Shown here: one piece after another, positions 26,250 to 35,768 of the stretch
Layout: each line of letters opens with the position of its first letter
Numbering within the stretch: position 1 is the first letter of the stretch
From: Geosporobacter subterraneus DSM 17957
Lineage (GTDB): Bacteria > Bacillota > Clostridia > Peptostreptococcales > Thermotaleaceae
Direction of reading: 5' to 3'
DNA length: 64,000 nt
NCBI RefSeq assembly: GCF_900142145.1
Contig: NZ_FQZV01000003.1
Location: 112,246-176,245, forward strand
Made by a program: the position numbers and the translations under genes
The notes under the pieces: model-generated
Databases searched by the model: none
What the model was told of the DNA's origin: nothing
Seen by the model: only the letters and a program-made list of their open reading frames with translations

Positions 26250-26837
26250 ATGGGTGGTGCAGTATTCTAGTCGGTGCTACCGGTTCTGAGGGCGGGGCTA
26301 AAAATCCGTCGAAGGGCACATCGATGAAGTTCCTGGTATCGGCTGCTGACGCCCAGTCGGGGGTCGATGCTGGGAGTAAGGAACAGGGGGCGATCCACAA
26401 TGGCATGTGGGCGATGACCCTCTCTCCGTGGAGACCTATCAGCCAAGTTCATTGTGCTAATAGGATAAACCTGCAGAGCGGTTCGGTGCAACTTCGGGCT
26501 GCATGCAGCGTAGCCTGCCTTGAGTGGGATATGGTGGATAATAGGTTTCAGATATGATTGCTGAAAGGGCCCATGGCAGTCTTATTACTGCTATTCGAAA
26601 CCTATGCTGCAAAAGAGGCTAAGGCCCGGTGTGACTGTAGAGGAAATCTCCTAGACTGTTCTAATCGAGGCATACTGAGGATTACAGTGCGGACTAAGTG
26701 GTAATCTAGTCTTACCTTTGGCGACAGGGTAAAAACGGAATTGAAGGGAAACCGCTGATTTGGCGACAGACCAGTAGCCGTTTGGGAAAGCCAACTAGAC
26801 CTAAGCCGCAAGATTTACTCAGTAGGCCACCACCCAT
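26250..26837 (+). ncRNA. ole: OLE RNA (ornate large extremophilic RNA)
   Basis: A 588-base GC-richer, non-coding stretch with many local hairpins, closed by a perfect 10-bp pairing of ATGGGTGGTG (26250-26259) with CACCACCCAT (26828-26837). Its size and genomic position, between ispA/DUF212 and the gene for OapA followed by dxs, tlyA, argR and recN, match the known OLE context. OLE RNA forms a membrane-associated ribonucleoprotein with OapA and is linked to Mg2+ and alcohol/cold stress responses in Halalkalibacterium halodurans. I could not compare it with the covariance model; the identification rests on context, size, structure and the OapA DxxxD motif. Confidence 0.88.
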
Positions 26838-26856
26838 TGTTTATAGCAAACCTAAT

Positions 26857-26880
26857 TAGCTGATGGTCTTCCATCAGCTA
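26857..26880 (+). terminator. Hairpin after OLE RNA, probably leaky
   Basis: TAGCTGATGG (26857-26866) pairs perfectly with CCATCAGCTA (26871-26880) across TCTT. The tail TTCTATAG is poor in T, so partial read-through into oapA is likely. Confidence 0.6.
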
Positions 26881-26958
26881 TTCTATAGTCCTAAATCTAT
26901 GAAATTTTTACATGGATTGACATGTATTTCCTACAATATAAAGAGGTGTAATGGTAAT

Positions 26959-27585
26959 ATGGAAAGTGATTCGAGAAAAGAAGCCGTTAAAAAAAAGAAA
27001 ACGCAAAAGACAAAGAAAAGATTATCCAATACAAAATGGGTAATACTCATAACTATATGGACCTTTTTTTTAGGTACGGGAATGAGTTTTATTTCGGAAA
27101 CCCTGTTGCGCAATACTGGCCTGATGATTGCATTTATCGTTTTGATTTTTATTATCGTTATTGGTATCGTTTTTGATTTAATTGGCATCGCAGTCGCTTC
27201 TTCTCGGGAGAAGCCCTTTCATTCTATGGCCTCAAACAAGCTTCTTGGAGCCAATTATGCCGTAAAGCTGGTTCGGAATGCGGGGCCTGTATCAAATTTT
27301 TGCAATGACGTAATTGGAGATATCTGTGGAATTATAAGCGGTGCAGCTGCTGCAATCATTATACTGCAAATCCGCAGCCTCTATCAGGTCAATTTGCCTT
27401 CCTTAAGCATACTTTTAAGCGGCTTTGTAGCCTCGCTGACTGTAGGCGGTAAGGCAATCGGAAAAGAAATTGCTTTGAGAAAATCCAGAGAAATCGTACT
27501 TTTTGTAGGTGTGATTTTACATCATCTGCATAAGCATCTAGGCTTTAGTTTGTTTCTTCCAAAAAATAGCAGGAAAGGGAGATGA
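26959..27585 (+). CDS. oapA: OLE RNA-associated membrane protein OapA
   Basis: 208-residue protein with a highly basic N-terminus (Lys/Arg-rich residues 6-26) and four hydrophobic helices (about 26-46, 55-80, 117-138, 146-166). The third helix carries NDVIGD, a DxxxD motif (Asp 117, Asp 121) like that needed for OapA function in H. halodurans. OapA forms a membrane homodimer that binds OLE RNA. ATG 26959 follows GAGGTG; the open frame reaches 26863, inside the OLE terminator hairpin, without a ribosome site. Its stop overlaps the dxs start as ATGA, so the two are translationally coupled. Confidence 0.9.
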   Translation: MESDSRKEAVKKKKTQKTKKRLSNTKWVILITIWTFFLGTGMSFISETLLRNTGLMIAFIVLIFIIVIGIVFDLIGIAVASSREKPFHSMASNKLLGANYAVKLVRNAGPVSNFCNDVIGDICGIISGAAAAIIILQIRSLYQVNLPSLSILLSGFVASLTVGGKAIGKEIALRKSREIVLFVGVILHHLHKHLGFSLFLPKNSRKGR

Positions 27586-29471
27586 ATCCATTGACCAGTT
27601 ATCTTTCAAGTATCTCTTCCGTATCGGATGTGAAAAAACTAAGTGATCAGGAATTACATCTGTTAGCTGATGAAATTCGTTCCTTTTTAATAGAGCATAT
27701 TTCTAAAACCGGTGGTCATCTTGCTTCAAATCTGGGAGTGGTAGAGATGACACTGGCCCTCCATAGTGTTTTTGACAGCCCTAAGGATAAGATGATCTGG
27801 GATGTAGGGCATCAAGCCTACGTACATAAGATCCTGACAGGTCGTAAGCATTTGTTTCATACCCTTAGAAAATACAAAGGTTTAAGCGGCTTTCCCAAAC
27901 GCTCCGAAAGTGAGCATGATATCATCGATACAGGGCACAGCAGCACATCTATATCTGCTGGCTACGGCATGGCTTGTGCTAGAGATTTACAGGGAGGAGA
28001 TTATTCTGTGATCTCTATTATCGGTGATGGTGCATTGACAGGGGGAATGGCCTTTGAAGCTTTAAATCATGCAGGACATTCTAATACCAATTTTATTGTA
28101 ATCTTAAATGATAATGAAATGTCTATTTCACAAAATGTAGGAGGTTTGTCCAGCTATCTGAATAGATTGCGTACAGATCCTGCCTACTTTAAGATGAAGG
28201 TAGATGTAGAAAGTCTGCTGACAAAAATTCCTGCCATTGGTAAAGCTGTTTTTAAAACAGCAGAAAAGGCAAAGGATAGTATCAAATATTTTTTGGTTCC
28301 AGGGATTCTTTTTGAGGAACTTGGCTTCACCTATCTGGGTCCGGTAGATGGACATACTATCAAGGAATTAAAAATGGTATTTAAAAGAGCAAAAAATATT
28401 AAGGGACCTGTATTGATTCATGTATTGACGAAAAAGGGTAAAGGATATTCCTACGCAGAAGAAAACCCCGATAAATTTCACGGAATTTCTCCCTTTGATA
28501 TTGAAACCGGCAGCGTAGTTCCTTCGGGCAGCGGCCGTCCCAGCTATTCGGCTGTTTTTGGCAAAAGCCTGGTGGATCTGGCAAAGAATGATCCGTCTAT
28601 AGTGGCCATTACTGCAGCCATGCCTTCCGGTACAGGACTCAATGAATTTGCAAAAACATATCCACGCCGTTTTTTTGATGTAGGTATTGCGGAACAGCAT
28701 GCAGTAACCTTTGCAGCAGGTCTGGCCCTCAATGGAATGAGGCCATTTTTTCCCGTTTACTCTACATTCCTCCAGCGGGCCTATGATCAGATTGTTCACG
28801 ATATATGCCTGCAGAATCTGCCGGTGGTATTTTGTATCGACCGCAGTGGTCTGGTAGGAAATGACGGAGAAACCCATCATGGGGTTTTTGATATTTCCTT
28901 CCTTTCCCACATACCCAATATGACGTTATTGGCGCCAAAGGACGGAAAAGAATTTGAGCGTATGCTTTCCTTTGCTGCTGCTTACCAGGGTCCCATTGCC
29001 ATTCGATACCCCAGAGGCGAAAGTGATAACTTTGCTACCATAACTGTAGACCCGGAAGTCAATCCGCTGAAGGCGGAAATATTGACAGAGGGTAATGATC
29101 TATGCATTATTGCCATAGGCAACATGGTACGTACAGCCTATGATGCTGCTGAAGCACTTCGTTCTCAGGACATCCACTGCAAGGTAGTCAATGCCCGGGC
29201 AATTAAACCGCTGGATCAAGAAACCCTATTGCAAGCCTGTGAGGGGATCGAACATATTATAACCTTGGAGGATCACGTAGTTACCGGAGGTTTTGGCTCA
29301 TTGGTGTTAAATTTATTTAACCGTAAACAGGATATAAAAGAAAAACAGATAAGAAACCTGGGACTCCCCGAAGCCTTTATTGAGCATGGGGATGTTGAGG
29401 AGTTAATGGAGCAGTATGGCTTAAATGTAGAGGGACTAATAAGCTGTATTAGAAAACTGTTAGGCAAATAG
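27582..29471 (+). CDS. dxs: 1-Deoxy-D-xylulose-5-phosphate synthase
   Basis: Thiamine-diphosphate enzyme that condenses pyruvate and glyceraldehyde-3-phosphate, the first step of the MEP isoprenoid pathway. The 629-residue product has the GDGALTGGMAFEALN ThDP motif (near residue 150), the catalytic Glu region DVGIAEQHAVTFAAG (near 370), and a transketolase C-terminal domain. ATG 27582 overlaps oapA. It supplies precursors for the IspA encoded 2.7 kb upstream. Confidence 0.97.
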   Translation: MNPLTSYLSSISSVSDVKKLSDQELHLLADEIRSFLIEHISKTGGHLASNLGVVEMTLALHSVFDSPKDKMIWDVGHQAYVHKILTGRKHLFHTLRKYKGLSGFPKRSESEHDIIDTGHSSTSISAGYGMACARDLQGGDYSVISIIGDGALTGGMAFEALNHAGHSNTNFIVILNDNEMSISQNVGGLSSYLNRLRTDPAYFKMKVDVESLLTKIPAIGKAVFKTAEKAKDSIKYFLVPGILFEELGFTYLGPVDGHTIKELKMVFKRAKNIKGPVLIHVLTKKGKGYSYAEENPDKFHGISPFDIETGSVVPSGSGRPSYSAVFGKSLVDLAKNDPSIVAITAAMPSGTGLNEFAKTYPRRFFDVGIAEQHAVTFAAGLALNGMRPFFPVYSTFLQRAYDQIVHDICLQNLPVVFCIDRSGLVGNDGETHHGVFDISFLSHIPNMTLLAPKDGKEFERMLSFAAAYQGPIAIRYPRGESDNFATITVDPEVNPLKAEILTEGNDLCIIAIGNMVRTAYDAAEALRSQDIHCKVVNARAIKPLDQETLLQACEGIEHIITLEDHVVTGGFGSLVLNLFNRKQDIKEKQIRNLGLPEAFIEHGDVEELMEQYGLNVEGLISCIRKLLGK

Positions 29472-29482
29472 GAGTTGTTTTT

Positions 29483-30292
29483 ATGGGAGAAAAAGAAAGA
29501 ATAGATGTATTATTGGTTGAGAAGGGTTTTTTCGATAGTCGCGAGAAAGCAAGAACTTCTATTATGGCAGGTCTTGTTTTTGTAGATCAGCACCGTGTAG
29601 ACAAGTCCGGTACAAAAGTAAATAAGGATAGTAATATCATGGTAAAGGGAAATGCGATGCCTTATGTGAGCAGAGGCGGACTCAAACTGGAAAAAGCTAT
29701 TCAAAGTTTTCAGCTCGTTTTGCAGGATAAGACAGCTATGGACATCGGCGCTTCTACAGGAGGCTTTACTGACTGCATGCTGAAAAATGGTGCAAAAAAG
29801 GTGTATGCAATTGATGTGGGCTACGGTCAGCTTGCCTGGGAGCTGCGGCAGGATGAACGGGTTGTGTCAATGGAGAGAACCAATATTCGTCATGTTTCAA
29901 AGGATGTATTTCAAGAGGAAATTGACTTTGCCTCCATTGATGTGTCCTTTATTTCCTTAAGACTGGTTCTTCCAGTGGTTAAAGGGCTCATACGCAGCGG
30001 TGGAGAAATCGTAGCGCTGATTAAGCCCCAATTTGAAGCAGGAAGAGAAAAGGTGGGTAAAAAAGGGGTTGTAAGGGATAAACATGTACATCTTGAGGTC
30101 ATTCGGCAGGTTGTGAATTTTGCAATCAACCTAGGTCTCCAGATAAAAGGCATTTCCTTTTCTCCTATTAAGGGTCCTGAGGGAAATATTGAATACTTGT
30201 CATACTTTTTAAATCAAGCTCCTGACGATAATCAGCACATGCCGGAAGAGGAGCTGCAAAAGATTGTTGAACAAGCCCATCGCTCCCTGTAA
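29483..30292 (+). CDS. tlyA: TlyA-family rRNA 2'-O-methyltransferase
   Basis: 269-residue protein with an N-terminal S4 RNA-binding domain (about 5-65, RIDVLLVEKGF) and an FtsJ-like SAM methyltransferase domain with motif I MDIGASTGGFTDC (near residue 86) and the catalytic Lys segment ALIKPQFEAG. TlyA methylates ribosomal RNA riboses in mycobacteria, and the Firmicutes member (YqxC) lies in the same dxs-tlyA-argR-recN order. ATG 29483 follows AGGAGTTG. Confidence 0.94.
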   Translation: MGEKERIDVLLVEKGFFDSREKARTSIMAGLVFVDQHRVDKSGTKVNKDSNIMVKGNAMPYVSRGGLKLEKAIQSFQLVLQDKTAMDIGASTGGFTDCMLKNGAKKVYAIDVGYGQLAWELRQDERVVSMERTNIRHVSKDVFQEEIDFASIDVSFISLRLVLPVVKGLIRSGGEIVALIKPQFEAGREKVGKKGVVRDKHVHLEVIRQVVNFAINLGLQIKGISFSPIKGPEGNIEYLSYFLNQAPDDNQHMPEEELQKIVEQAHRSL

Positions 30293-30467
30293 AAATGTTG
30301 ATCCTGGTAATATTTAGAAATCTACATAAAAAAATTTTTCCGTATTAAAGGAATCGATAGAAATATGTAGAATAGTGTAATAAATGTTAGCATGATAAGT
30401 TTTTTTCCTCTTTATGGCTCTCTAAGGACAGCCCTAGAGGAAAGTAAAATCGGTTAGGAGGTTATTT

Positions 30468-30917
30468 ATGAAGTATTCCAGGCATGCCAAAATATTAGAG
30501 ATCATCGAAAACAACGAGATCGAAACTCAGGAGGAATTGGCGGAGTTTCTGAAAAGAAGCGGTATTAACGTGACGCAGGCTACGGTTTCAAGAGATATTA
30601 AAGAGTTGCGTTTGATCAAGGTATTGGCAAAAAACGGGCGTTATAAATATGCTTCTATGAAGCAGCAGGAAAGCGCTATCTCTGATAGATTGGTCAAAAT
30701 ATTCAAGGACTCTATTTTATCCATTGATTATGCCGGTAATATCATCGTATTAAAAACACTTTCCGGTGCTGCCAATGCTGCCTGTGCTGCCATCGATGCT
30801 CTTGATGTCAAAGAATTGGTTGGAACAATCGCTGGAGACGATACGATCTTTATTTTAGCCAGGGATCCGGAAATGGTAGGGGAATTGGTAGAAAGGTTTA
30901 AGAAATTAATGAGATAA
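30468..30917 (+). CDS. argR: Arginine repressor ArgR
   Basis: Arginine-sensing transcription factor, hexameric when bound to arginine. The 149-residue product has a winged helix-turn-helix (about 1-65, [13 protein letters not shown]) and a C-terminal oligomerisation/arginine domain with [14 protein letters not shown] 30468 follows AGGAGG. In this neighbourhood (tlyA-argR-recN) it is often called AhrC. Metabolic targets are not in the window, although speB and speE are downstream. Confidence 0.95.
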   Translation: MKYSRHAKILEIIENNEIETQEELAEFLKRSGINVTQATVSRDIKELRLIKVLAKNGRYKYASMKQQESAISDRLVKIFKDSILSIDYAGNIIVLKTLSGAANAACAAIDALDVKELVGTIAGDDTIFILARDPEMVGELVERFKKLMR

Positions 30918-30933
30918 GGCTGGAGGTTTTGGA

Positions 30934-32655
30934 ATGCTCTTAGAGTTGGCTGTACAAAATTTTGCATTAATAGATAAACTGACCGTGCGTTTTAATGAGG
31001 GGTTAAATATTTTAACTGGGGAAACCGGTGCAGGTAAATCCATCATTATTGATGCAGTAAATATGGCTATCGGGGAAAGGGCTGACAAAAACTATATTCG
31101 TACAGGTACAGACAAAGCAACCATCCAAATTTTATTTCAGTGCACTAATCCGGAATTAAAGTCGGTCCTTGCCGACCAGGATATCGAACTGGAGGATTGT
31201 GATACACTGATTTTGACCCGGGAAATCTATAGCAACGGCAGAAGTGTCTGCAGAATAAATGACCGGGCCGTGACTTTGTCTACCCTCAAAGAGGTTAGTA
31301 AGTATCTTATTGATATTCACGGACAACATGAACATCAATCCTTACTCTACCCAGAAAATCATATTGAAATACTTGATTCCTTTGGTGATCAGGAAATTAT
31401 CCCCTTAAGAAAACGTATTGCGGAAAAATATTACATTTTAAGGAAATTAAATGAAAAATTGAAAAATCTATGCGGCAATGATTTGGAACGGGAACGTAAG
31501 GTTGATTTACTTTCCTTTCAGATCAATGAAATTGATCAGGCAAAGCTTAGGAAGGACGAAGTAGAGCAATTAACGGCTGAACAATTGCTGTTAGCTAATA
31601 GTGAAAAAATTCATCACACAATGGCCAAGGCTTACGAAATTCTCTACAATGGTGCAGAGGAATATCACTCTGTATTGGATGGCATTGGGAATATAGTCAG
31701 TGAAATAGAGCATTTTAAAGACTTAGATAAGCACATTGCAAATATATTTTTAGTATTACAGGAATGTCAATATAAGATTGAAGATGTATCAAGAGATATT
31801 CGCAGCTATCGCGATCATATTGAGTTTGATCCCCAGGCCCTAGAACAGGTAGAAAAAAGGCTGGATCAAATCAATAGCCTAAAGCGAAAGTATGGAAAGG
31901 ATATCGAAGAAATTCTTTCCTATCGTCAAATCATCTTTGAGGAACTGGAGGAAATCAGGAATAGTGAGGCCATTGCAGCTGAACTAAACCAGCAAATCCA
32001 AGTTTTGCAAAAGGAGCTAATGGATTTATCTCTTTCTCTTAGAAAAAATAGGATGAAGATCGGGAAAATATTAGAGAAGAGAATCACAGAAGAATTAGTC
32101 AGCCTCAATATGGAGAAAGCAGCCTTTCGCATTGATTTTATTGAGAGCGTCGATAAGCATGGACAGGTGCAATTGACAGCAAAGGGTATCGATCGGGTTG
32201 AATTCTTGATTTCTGCCAATGCGGGGGAGCCCCTTAAACCACTCTCTAAAATAGCCTCTGGGGGAGAAATGTCTAGAATCATGCTGGCACTGAAAACAAT
32301 TTTAGCAAAAAATGATAATATTCCTACTTTGATATTTGATGAGATTGATACAGGAATTAGTGGACGTACTGCAAATATTGTTGGTGAAAAACTGGCTAAT
32401 ATATCACAGACCCACCAGATATTGTGTATTACTCATCTTCCACAAATTGCACGAATGGCCGATACACATTTTTATATCGAAAAGATTTCTAAGGAGGATC
32501 AAACACTAACCAGTGTTCGAGAGCTTCAGAAAAAGGAACGTATTTCAGAATTAGGAAGATTATTGGGCGGTACAAAGATTACGGATTTAACCTTAAAGCA
32601 TGCAAAGGAAATGCTGGATTCCAGCATCGATTATAAAAAATCAATTATATCTTAA
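30934..32655 (+). CDS. recN: DNA repair protein RecN
   Basis: SMC-like ATPase acting in double-strand break repair. The 573-residue product has Walker A TGETGAGKSIIIDA (near residue 30), two long coiled-coil stretches (about 150-380), the signature SGGEMSRIMLALK and Walker B LIFDEIDTGISG near residue 465. ATG 30934 follows GGAGG. It is the last gene of this run and is followed by a strong terminator. Confidence 0.96.
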   Translation: MLLELAVQNFALIDKLTVRFNEGLNILTGETGAGKSIIIDAVNMAIGERADKNYIRTGTDKATIQILFQCTNPELKSVLADQDIELEDCDTLILTREIYSNGRSVCRINDRAVTLSTLKEVSKYLIDIHGQHEHQSLLYPENHIEILDSFGDQEIIPLRKRIAEKYYILRKLNEKLKNLCGNDLERERKVDLLSFQINEIDQAKLRKDEVEQLTAEQLLLANSEKIHHTMAKAYEILYNGAEEYHSVLDGIGNIVSEIEHFKDLDKHIANIFLVLQECQYKIEDVSRDIRSYRDHIEFDPQALEQVEKRLDQINSLKRKYGKDIEEILSYRQIIFEELEEIRNSEAIAAELNQQIQVLQKELMDLSLSLRKNRMKIGKILEKRITEELVSLNMEKAAFRIDFIESVDKHGQVQLTAKGIDRVEFLISANAGEPLKPLSKIASGGEMSRIMLALKTILAKNDNIPTLIFDEIDTGISGRTANIVGEKLANISQTHQILCITHLPQIARMADTHFYIEKISKEDQTLTSVRELQKKERISELGRLLGGTKITDLTLKHAKEMLDSSIDYKKSIIS

Positions 32656-32659
32656 GAAC

Positions 32660-32693
32660 AATAAGTTTGTAGACATGCAAACTTATTTTTTTG
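32660..32693 (+). terminator. Intrinsic terminator after recN
   Basis: AATAAGTTTG (32660-32669) pairs with CAAACTTATT (32678-32687), followed by TTTTTG. Confidence 0.92.
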
Positions 32694-32871
32694 ATTATAT
32701 TTCAGAATTTTCCTTTCAATAGTGAAAATCATTCTTTTCTGATTAAGGTGTTAATTACAATATTTACGTAGCATAATACCTTTTGATTCAGGCTAAATTA
32801 AATGTATAGCCATTGTAAATTTTGAGGAGGTGTATCAAAACTCTTTGGGGAAAATGGGAGTGTGATCATTA

Positions 32872-34185
32872 TTGATTGGTAATAGAAGAAGATCCGTTCT
32901 TTCAGTGTTTTTCTTTGCAGTTTTATTAACTGCTTTTTATGTGCTTTTAATAAAGGAATACACGGCTTATCCCAATCATTTAAAGATATTTGAAGGTGAA
33001 TCGCAGAGCATAGAAATAAGATTTCCTTTAAGGCTTAGTGAAAAACAAACGGATCATAATATTATACAGCTTGTCAAAGAAGGCAGTAAAAATAATGATA
33101 AAATTTTTTTGAACTCACTGCAAATAGGCAGCACCCATTTAGATTTAAAGTTATTTGGATTTATGCCTTATCGCAGTATGACCGTTGATGTCATTCCTAA
33201 AATTAAAGTCATACCCGGAGGACAATCAGTAGGTGTTAGACTGAATACAAAGGGTGTTTTGGTAGTAGGTTTAGAAGAAATTGAAGGTGTAGATGGAAAA
33301 AAGTATAATCCCGGTTACACGGCGGGATTGTCTATTGGCGATAGTATTTTAGAAATCAATCATCAAAAAGTTCGAGATGCAAATCATGTAACCACAATCA
33401 TAAACAATCTCAGCATCAAAGATCAGCCGGTTGATCTAACCGTAAAAAGAGGAGACAAAGTAATACAAATGGCTATTCAACCTGTTAAGTCTAAGGAAGA
33501 AGGAGAATTCCGTTTAGGACTTTGGGTGAGAGATAAGACTGCAGGAGTTGGGACACTAACCTTCCTTCATCCGGATTCTATGAAGTTTGGTGCATTGGGA
33601 CATGCTATCACAGACATAGATACTGGACTTCTATTAACAGTAGAAAATGGAGAAGTAGTAAAATCCAGAGTAGCTTCTGTTGAACAAGGAAAAAGAGGAA
33701 AACCAGGTGAAATCAAGGGAATATTCTATGACACCTTAAAACCGATTGGAAATCTGGAAAAGAATACTCAATTTGGAATCTACGGGAAAGCCTACGAATC
33801 CATGACCAATGCTATTTATGATAAACCGATGGAAATTGCTTTTCAACATGAAATACATGAAGGAAAAGCTACAATTTTAACGACTTTAGACAACGATGAA
33901 ATAAAGGAATATGAAATATATATCGAAAAAGTTAACCGCCAGAGAAATCCCAATACAAAAAGTATGATCATTCGTATTATAGATCAGCGCCTGCTGGAGA
34001 AAAGCGGGGGTATCGTGCAGGGAATGAGCGGCAGCCCCATTATCCAGAACAATAAATTAGTCGGTGCTGTCACCCATGTTTTTGTAAATGACCCGACAAA
34101 GGGGTATGGGTTATTCATCGAATGGATGATACAAGAGGCAGATATTCAAGCCTATAATAACAGTAAAATTGCAAACAATGAGTAA
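32872..34185 (+). CDS. spoIVB: SpoIVB serine peptidase (S55)
   Basis: Forespore-secreted protease that signals sigma-K activation in B. subtilis. The 437-residue product has an N-terminal transmembrane helix (about 7-27), a PDZ domain (about 135-205, GLSIGDSILEINHQKV) and the S55 domain with a candidate His (ALGHAITD) and Ser (GMSGSPI). TTG 32872 is the only start after the in-frame TGA at 32863. A CATAATA at 32772 resembles a sigma-G -10, but I found no matching -35. spo0A follows, as in B. subtilis. Confidence 0.95.
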   Translation: MIGNRRRSVLSVFFFAVLLTAFYVLLIKEYTAYPNHLKIFEGESQSIEIRFPLRLSEKQTDHNIIQLVKEGSKNNDKIFLNSLQIGSTHLDLKLFGFMPYRSMTVDVIPKIKVIPGGQSVGVRLNTKGVLVVGLEEIEGVDGKKYNPGYTAGLSIGDSILEINHQKVRDANHVTTIINNLSIKDQPVDLTVKRGDKVIQMAIQPVKSKEEGEFRLGLWVRDKTAGVGTLTFLHPDSMKFGALGHAITDIDTGLLLTVENGEVVKSRVASVEQGKRGKPGEIKGIFYDTLKPIGNLEKNTQFGIYGKAYESMTNAIYDKPMEIAFQHEIHEGKATILTTLDNDEIKEYEIYIEKVNRQRNPNTKSMIIRIIDQRLLEKSGGIVQGMSGSPIIQNNKLVGAVTHVFVNDPTKGYGLFIEWMIQEADIQAYNNSKIANNE

Positions 34186-34194
34186 AATTCTACT

Positions 34195-34240
34195 AAAGAG
34201 AGTGCTTTTAAAGCTTTTGATTAAAAGTACTCTCTTACAT
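34195..34240 (+). terminator. Long hairpin after spoIVB
   Basis: AGAGAGTGCTTTTAA pairs with TTAAAAGTACTCTCT across a short loop. The T tail is weak (TACATATT), so its efficiency is uncertain. Confidence 0.65.
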
Positions 34241-34291
34241 ATTACTTTAAAAGAAAAACTTTAAAAAAATATGCTAATCTTTTCCATTTAA

Positions 34292-34318
34292 GAAGGAAAT
34301 CTTATATCTTTGTCGAAT
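34292..34318 (+). promoter_or_regulatory. Sigma-H promoter with overlapping 0A box upstream of spo0A
   Basis: GAAGGAAAT (34292-34300) fits the sigma-H -35 consensus RnAGGAwWW. After 11 bases, GTCGAAT (34312-34318) fits RnnGAAT. TGTCGAA (34311-34317), a perfect Spo0A-binding box, overlaps the -10. This indicates sigma-H transcription with direct Spo0A feedback on spo0A. Confidence 0.8.
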
Positions 34319-34372
34319 TTCTTTTTGTAAAACAATATATAGAAAAAAGAAAGATTTCAGGGGGGTAATTTA

Positions 34373-35179
34373 GTGAAAAGTATTAGTGTTTTGATTGCAG
34401 ATGATAACAAAGATTTTTGTGAAATCTTAAGTGAGTATCTGGGAAAGCAAGAGGATTTAGAAATTGTCGGTGTTGCAAAGGACGGTTTAGAAGCAATCGA
34501 TTTGGTATCTCAAAAGTCACCGGATGTATTGGTATTAGATATAATCATGCCGCATTTGGATGGTTTGGGCGTTCTTGAAAGATTGAGCAACATGAATCTC
34601 GAAAAATTTCCAAAGGTAATTGTGTTGTCTGCAGTGGGACAAGACAAAATTACACAGCGTGCCATTAGTCTTGGTGCGGATTACTATGTAGTGAAGCCCT
34701 TTGATTTTGAAATATTTATTAAGCGTATTCGTCAGCTTACCGGAAATACCATTGCATCCTCTGAAAGAAGAAAGAATTATAATGATGTGATGATTCAGAG
34801 TACATCTAACAGTTCTGGTAAGAGCAAGAGTCTTGAAGCCGAAATTACCAACATCATTCATGAAATTGGCGTACCGGCTCATATCAAAGGTTATTTGTAT
34901 TTAAGGGAAGCAATCACAATGGTCGTTGAAAATATAGAACTGCTCAGCGCCGTTACAAAGGAATTATACCCATCTATCGCCAAAAAGTTTAATACTACAC
35001 CGAGCCGTGTAGAAAGAGCCATTCGTCATGCCATAGAGGTAGCCTGGAGCAGGGGCAAAGTAGATACGATTAATAAGTTATTTGGTTACACAGTGCACAA
35101 TGATAAAGGTAAACCAACAAATAGTGAATTCATTGCCATGGTGGCAGACAAGTTAAGATTAGAGCAAAGAGCTGTTTAG
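34373..35179 (+). CDS. spo0A: Sporulation master regulator Spo0A
   Basis: Response regulator that starts sporulation when phosphorylated. The 268-residue product has a receiver domain with acidic pocket Asp 10/Asp 11, phospho-acceptor Asp 56 ([11 protein letters not shown]), a Thr/Ser switch (VLSAVGQ) and Lys (VVKPFD), then a linker and the Spo0A C-terminal DNA-binding domain (about 155-265) with the recognition helix [23 protein letters not shown] 34373 follows GGGGGG. It has a sigma-H promoter and 0A box and is monocistronic. Confidence 0.98.
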   Translation: MKSISVLIADDNKDFCEILSEYLGKQEDLEIVGVAKDGLEAIDLVSQKSPDVLVLDIIMPHLDGLGVLERLSNMNLEKFPKVIVLSAVGQDKITQRAISLGADYYVVKPFDFEIFIKRIRQLTGNTIASSERRKNYNDVMIQSTSNSSGKSKSLEAEITNIIHEIGVPAHIKGYLYLREAITMVVENIELLSAVTKELYPSIAKKFNTTPSRVERAIRHAIEVAWSRGKVDTINKLFGYTVHNDKGKPTNSEFIAMVADKLRLEQRAV

Positions 35180-35369
35180 TCTTGTTATAGCAATAGATGT
35201 GAGGTTTGGAATAATTTAACTTACGCTTATTAAAATCCAACTAATTATCTCCTAAACCAACTAACTATTTGTTATTAGATCAACCATGATTTCCATTTCA
35301 TCAAAATGTTGATTTTTTTGAACAAGAATATCCACCGTAATTTTACATGAGATTAGAAAAAAGTGTTTT

Positions 35370-35400
35370 AAAGAGCAGAAGAGATTCTGCTCTTTTTATT
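35370..35400. terminator. Bidirectional terminator between spo0A and a small minus-strand gene
   Basis: AGAGCAGAA pairs with TTCTGCTCT across GAGA, flanked by A-rich and T-rich runs on both sides. It can serve spo0A on the plus strand and the 55-codon gene on the minus strand. Confidence 0.85.
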
Positions 35401-35408
35401 AAATAACC

Positions 35409-35576
35409 TTACAATAACAGTTCTAAAACCATTTTTTCAGTTAGCTTTAAATTGAGATCCTGTGCATATTGTTTTAACATGGTTTTTTTCATTATAAACT
35501 GAACCTGGTTTGTATTTAGTCGATCTACAAAATCCCGAAGTACAGCTAACCTAACTTTGAAAACAAAAACACTCAT
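35409..35576 (-). CDS. Small hypothetical protein (55 aa), convergent with spo0A
   Basis: A 55-codon minus-strand frame starting at ATG (35574-35576), with AAAGGACAGGTGAT upstream as ribosome site and a stop at 35409-35411 next to a bidirectional terminator. A TATAAT (minus strand, 35633-35638) lies about 57 bases upstream. The product begins MSVFVFKVRLAVLRDF and ends in a Leu-rich tail; it looks helical with no transmembrane segment. I recognise no family. Its RBS, terminator and protein-like composition support a real gene. Confidence 0.6.
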   Translation of the reverse strand: MSVFVFKVRLAVLRDFVDRLNTNQVQFIMKKTMLKQYAQDLNLKLTEKMVLELLL

Positions 35577-35768
35577 GATATCACCTGTCCTTTCGAGATA
35601 GTATGCGTGATCCCAGGCTATTTTTAGTACCTATTATATTCTCCAATATATTCCTCACTTTCCTCATTTAACCTACCATTTGACATCGCTTTACTATTTT
35701 TATAAATGTATAGAATTCCCTATAGTTTTCAAATAATTACAGTAATTGTAGGTTATTGTACTTTTTTA

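Noticed and set aside
26324..26557. Open frame of 77 codons within the OLE region (and minus-strand frames at 26267-26491 and 26602-26811)
   Set aside because: No ribosome sites, and the frames fall inside a structured RNA. They are shadows of the RNA gene.
26250..26837. RNase P RNA, tmRNA or group II intron as identity of the large RNA
   Set aside because: I found no RNase P universal core such as GAGGAAAGTCC in a proper setting, no tRNA-like 3' end or tag frame for tmRNA, and no intron-encoded protein or domain V for an intron. Context and OapA fit OLE RNA.
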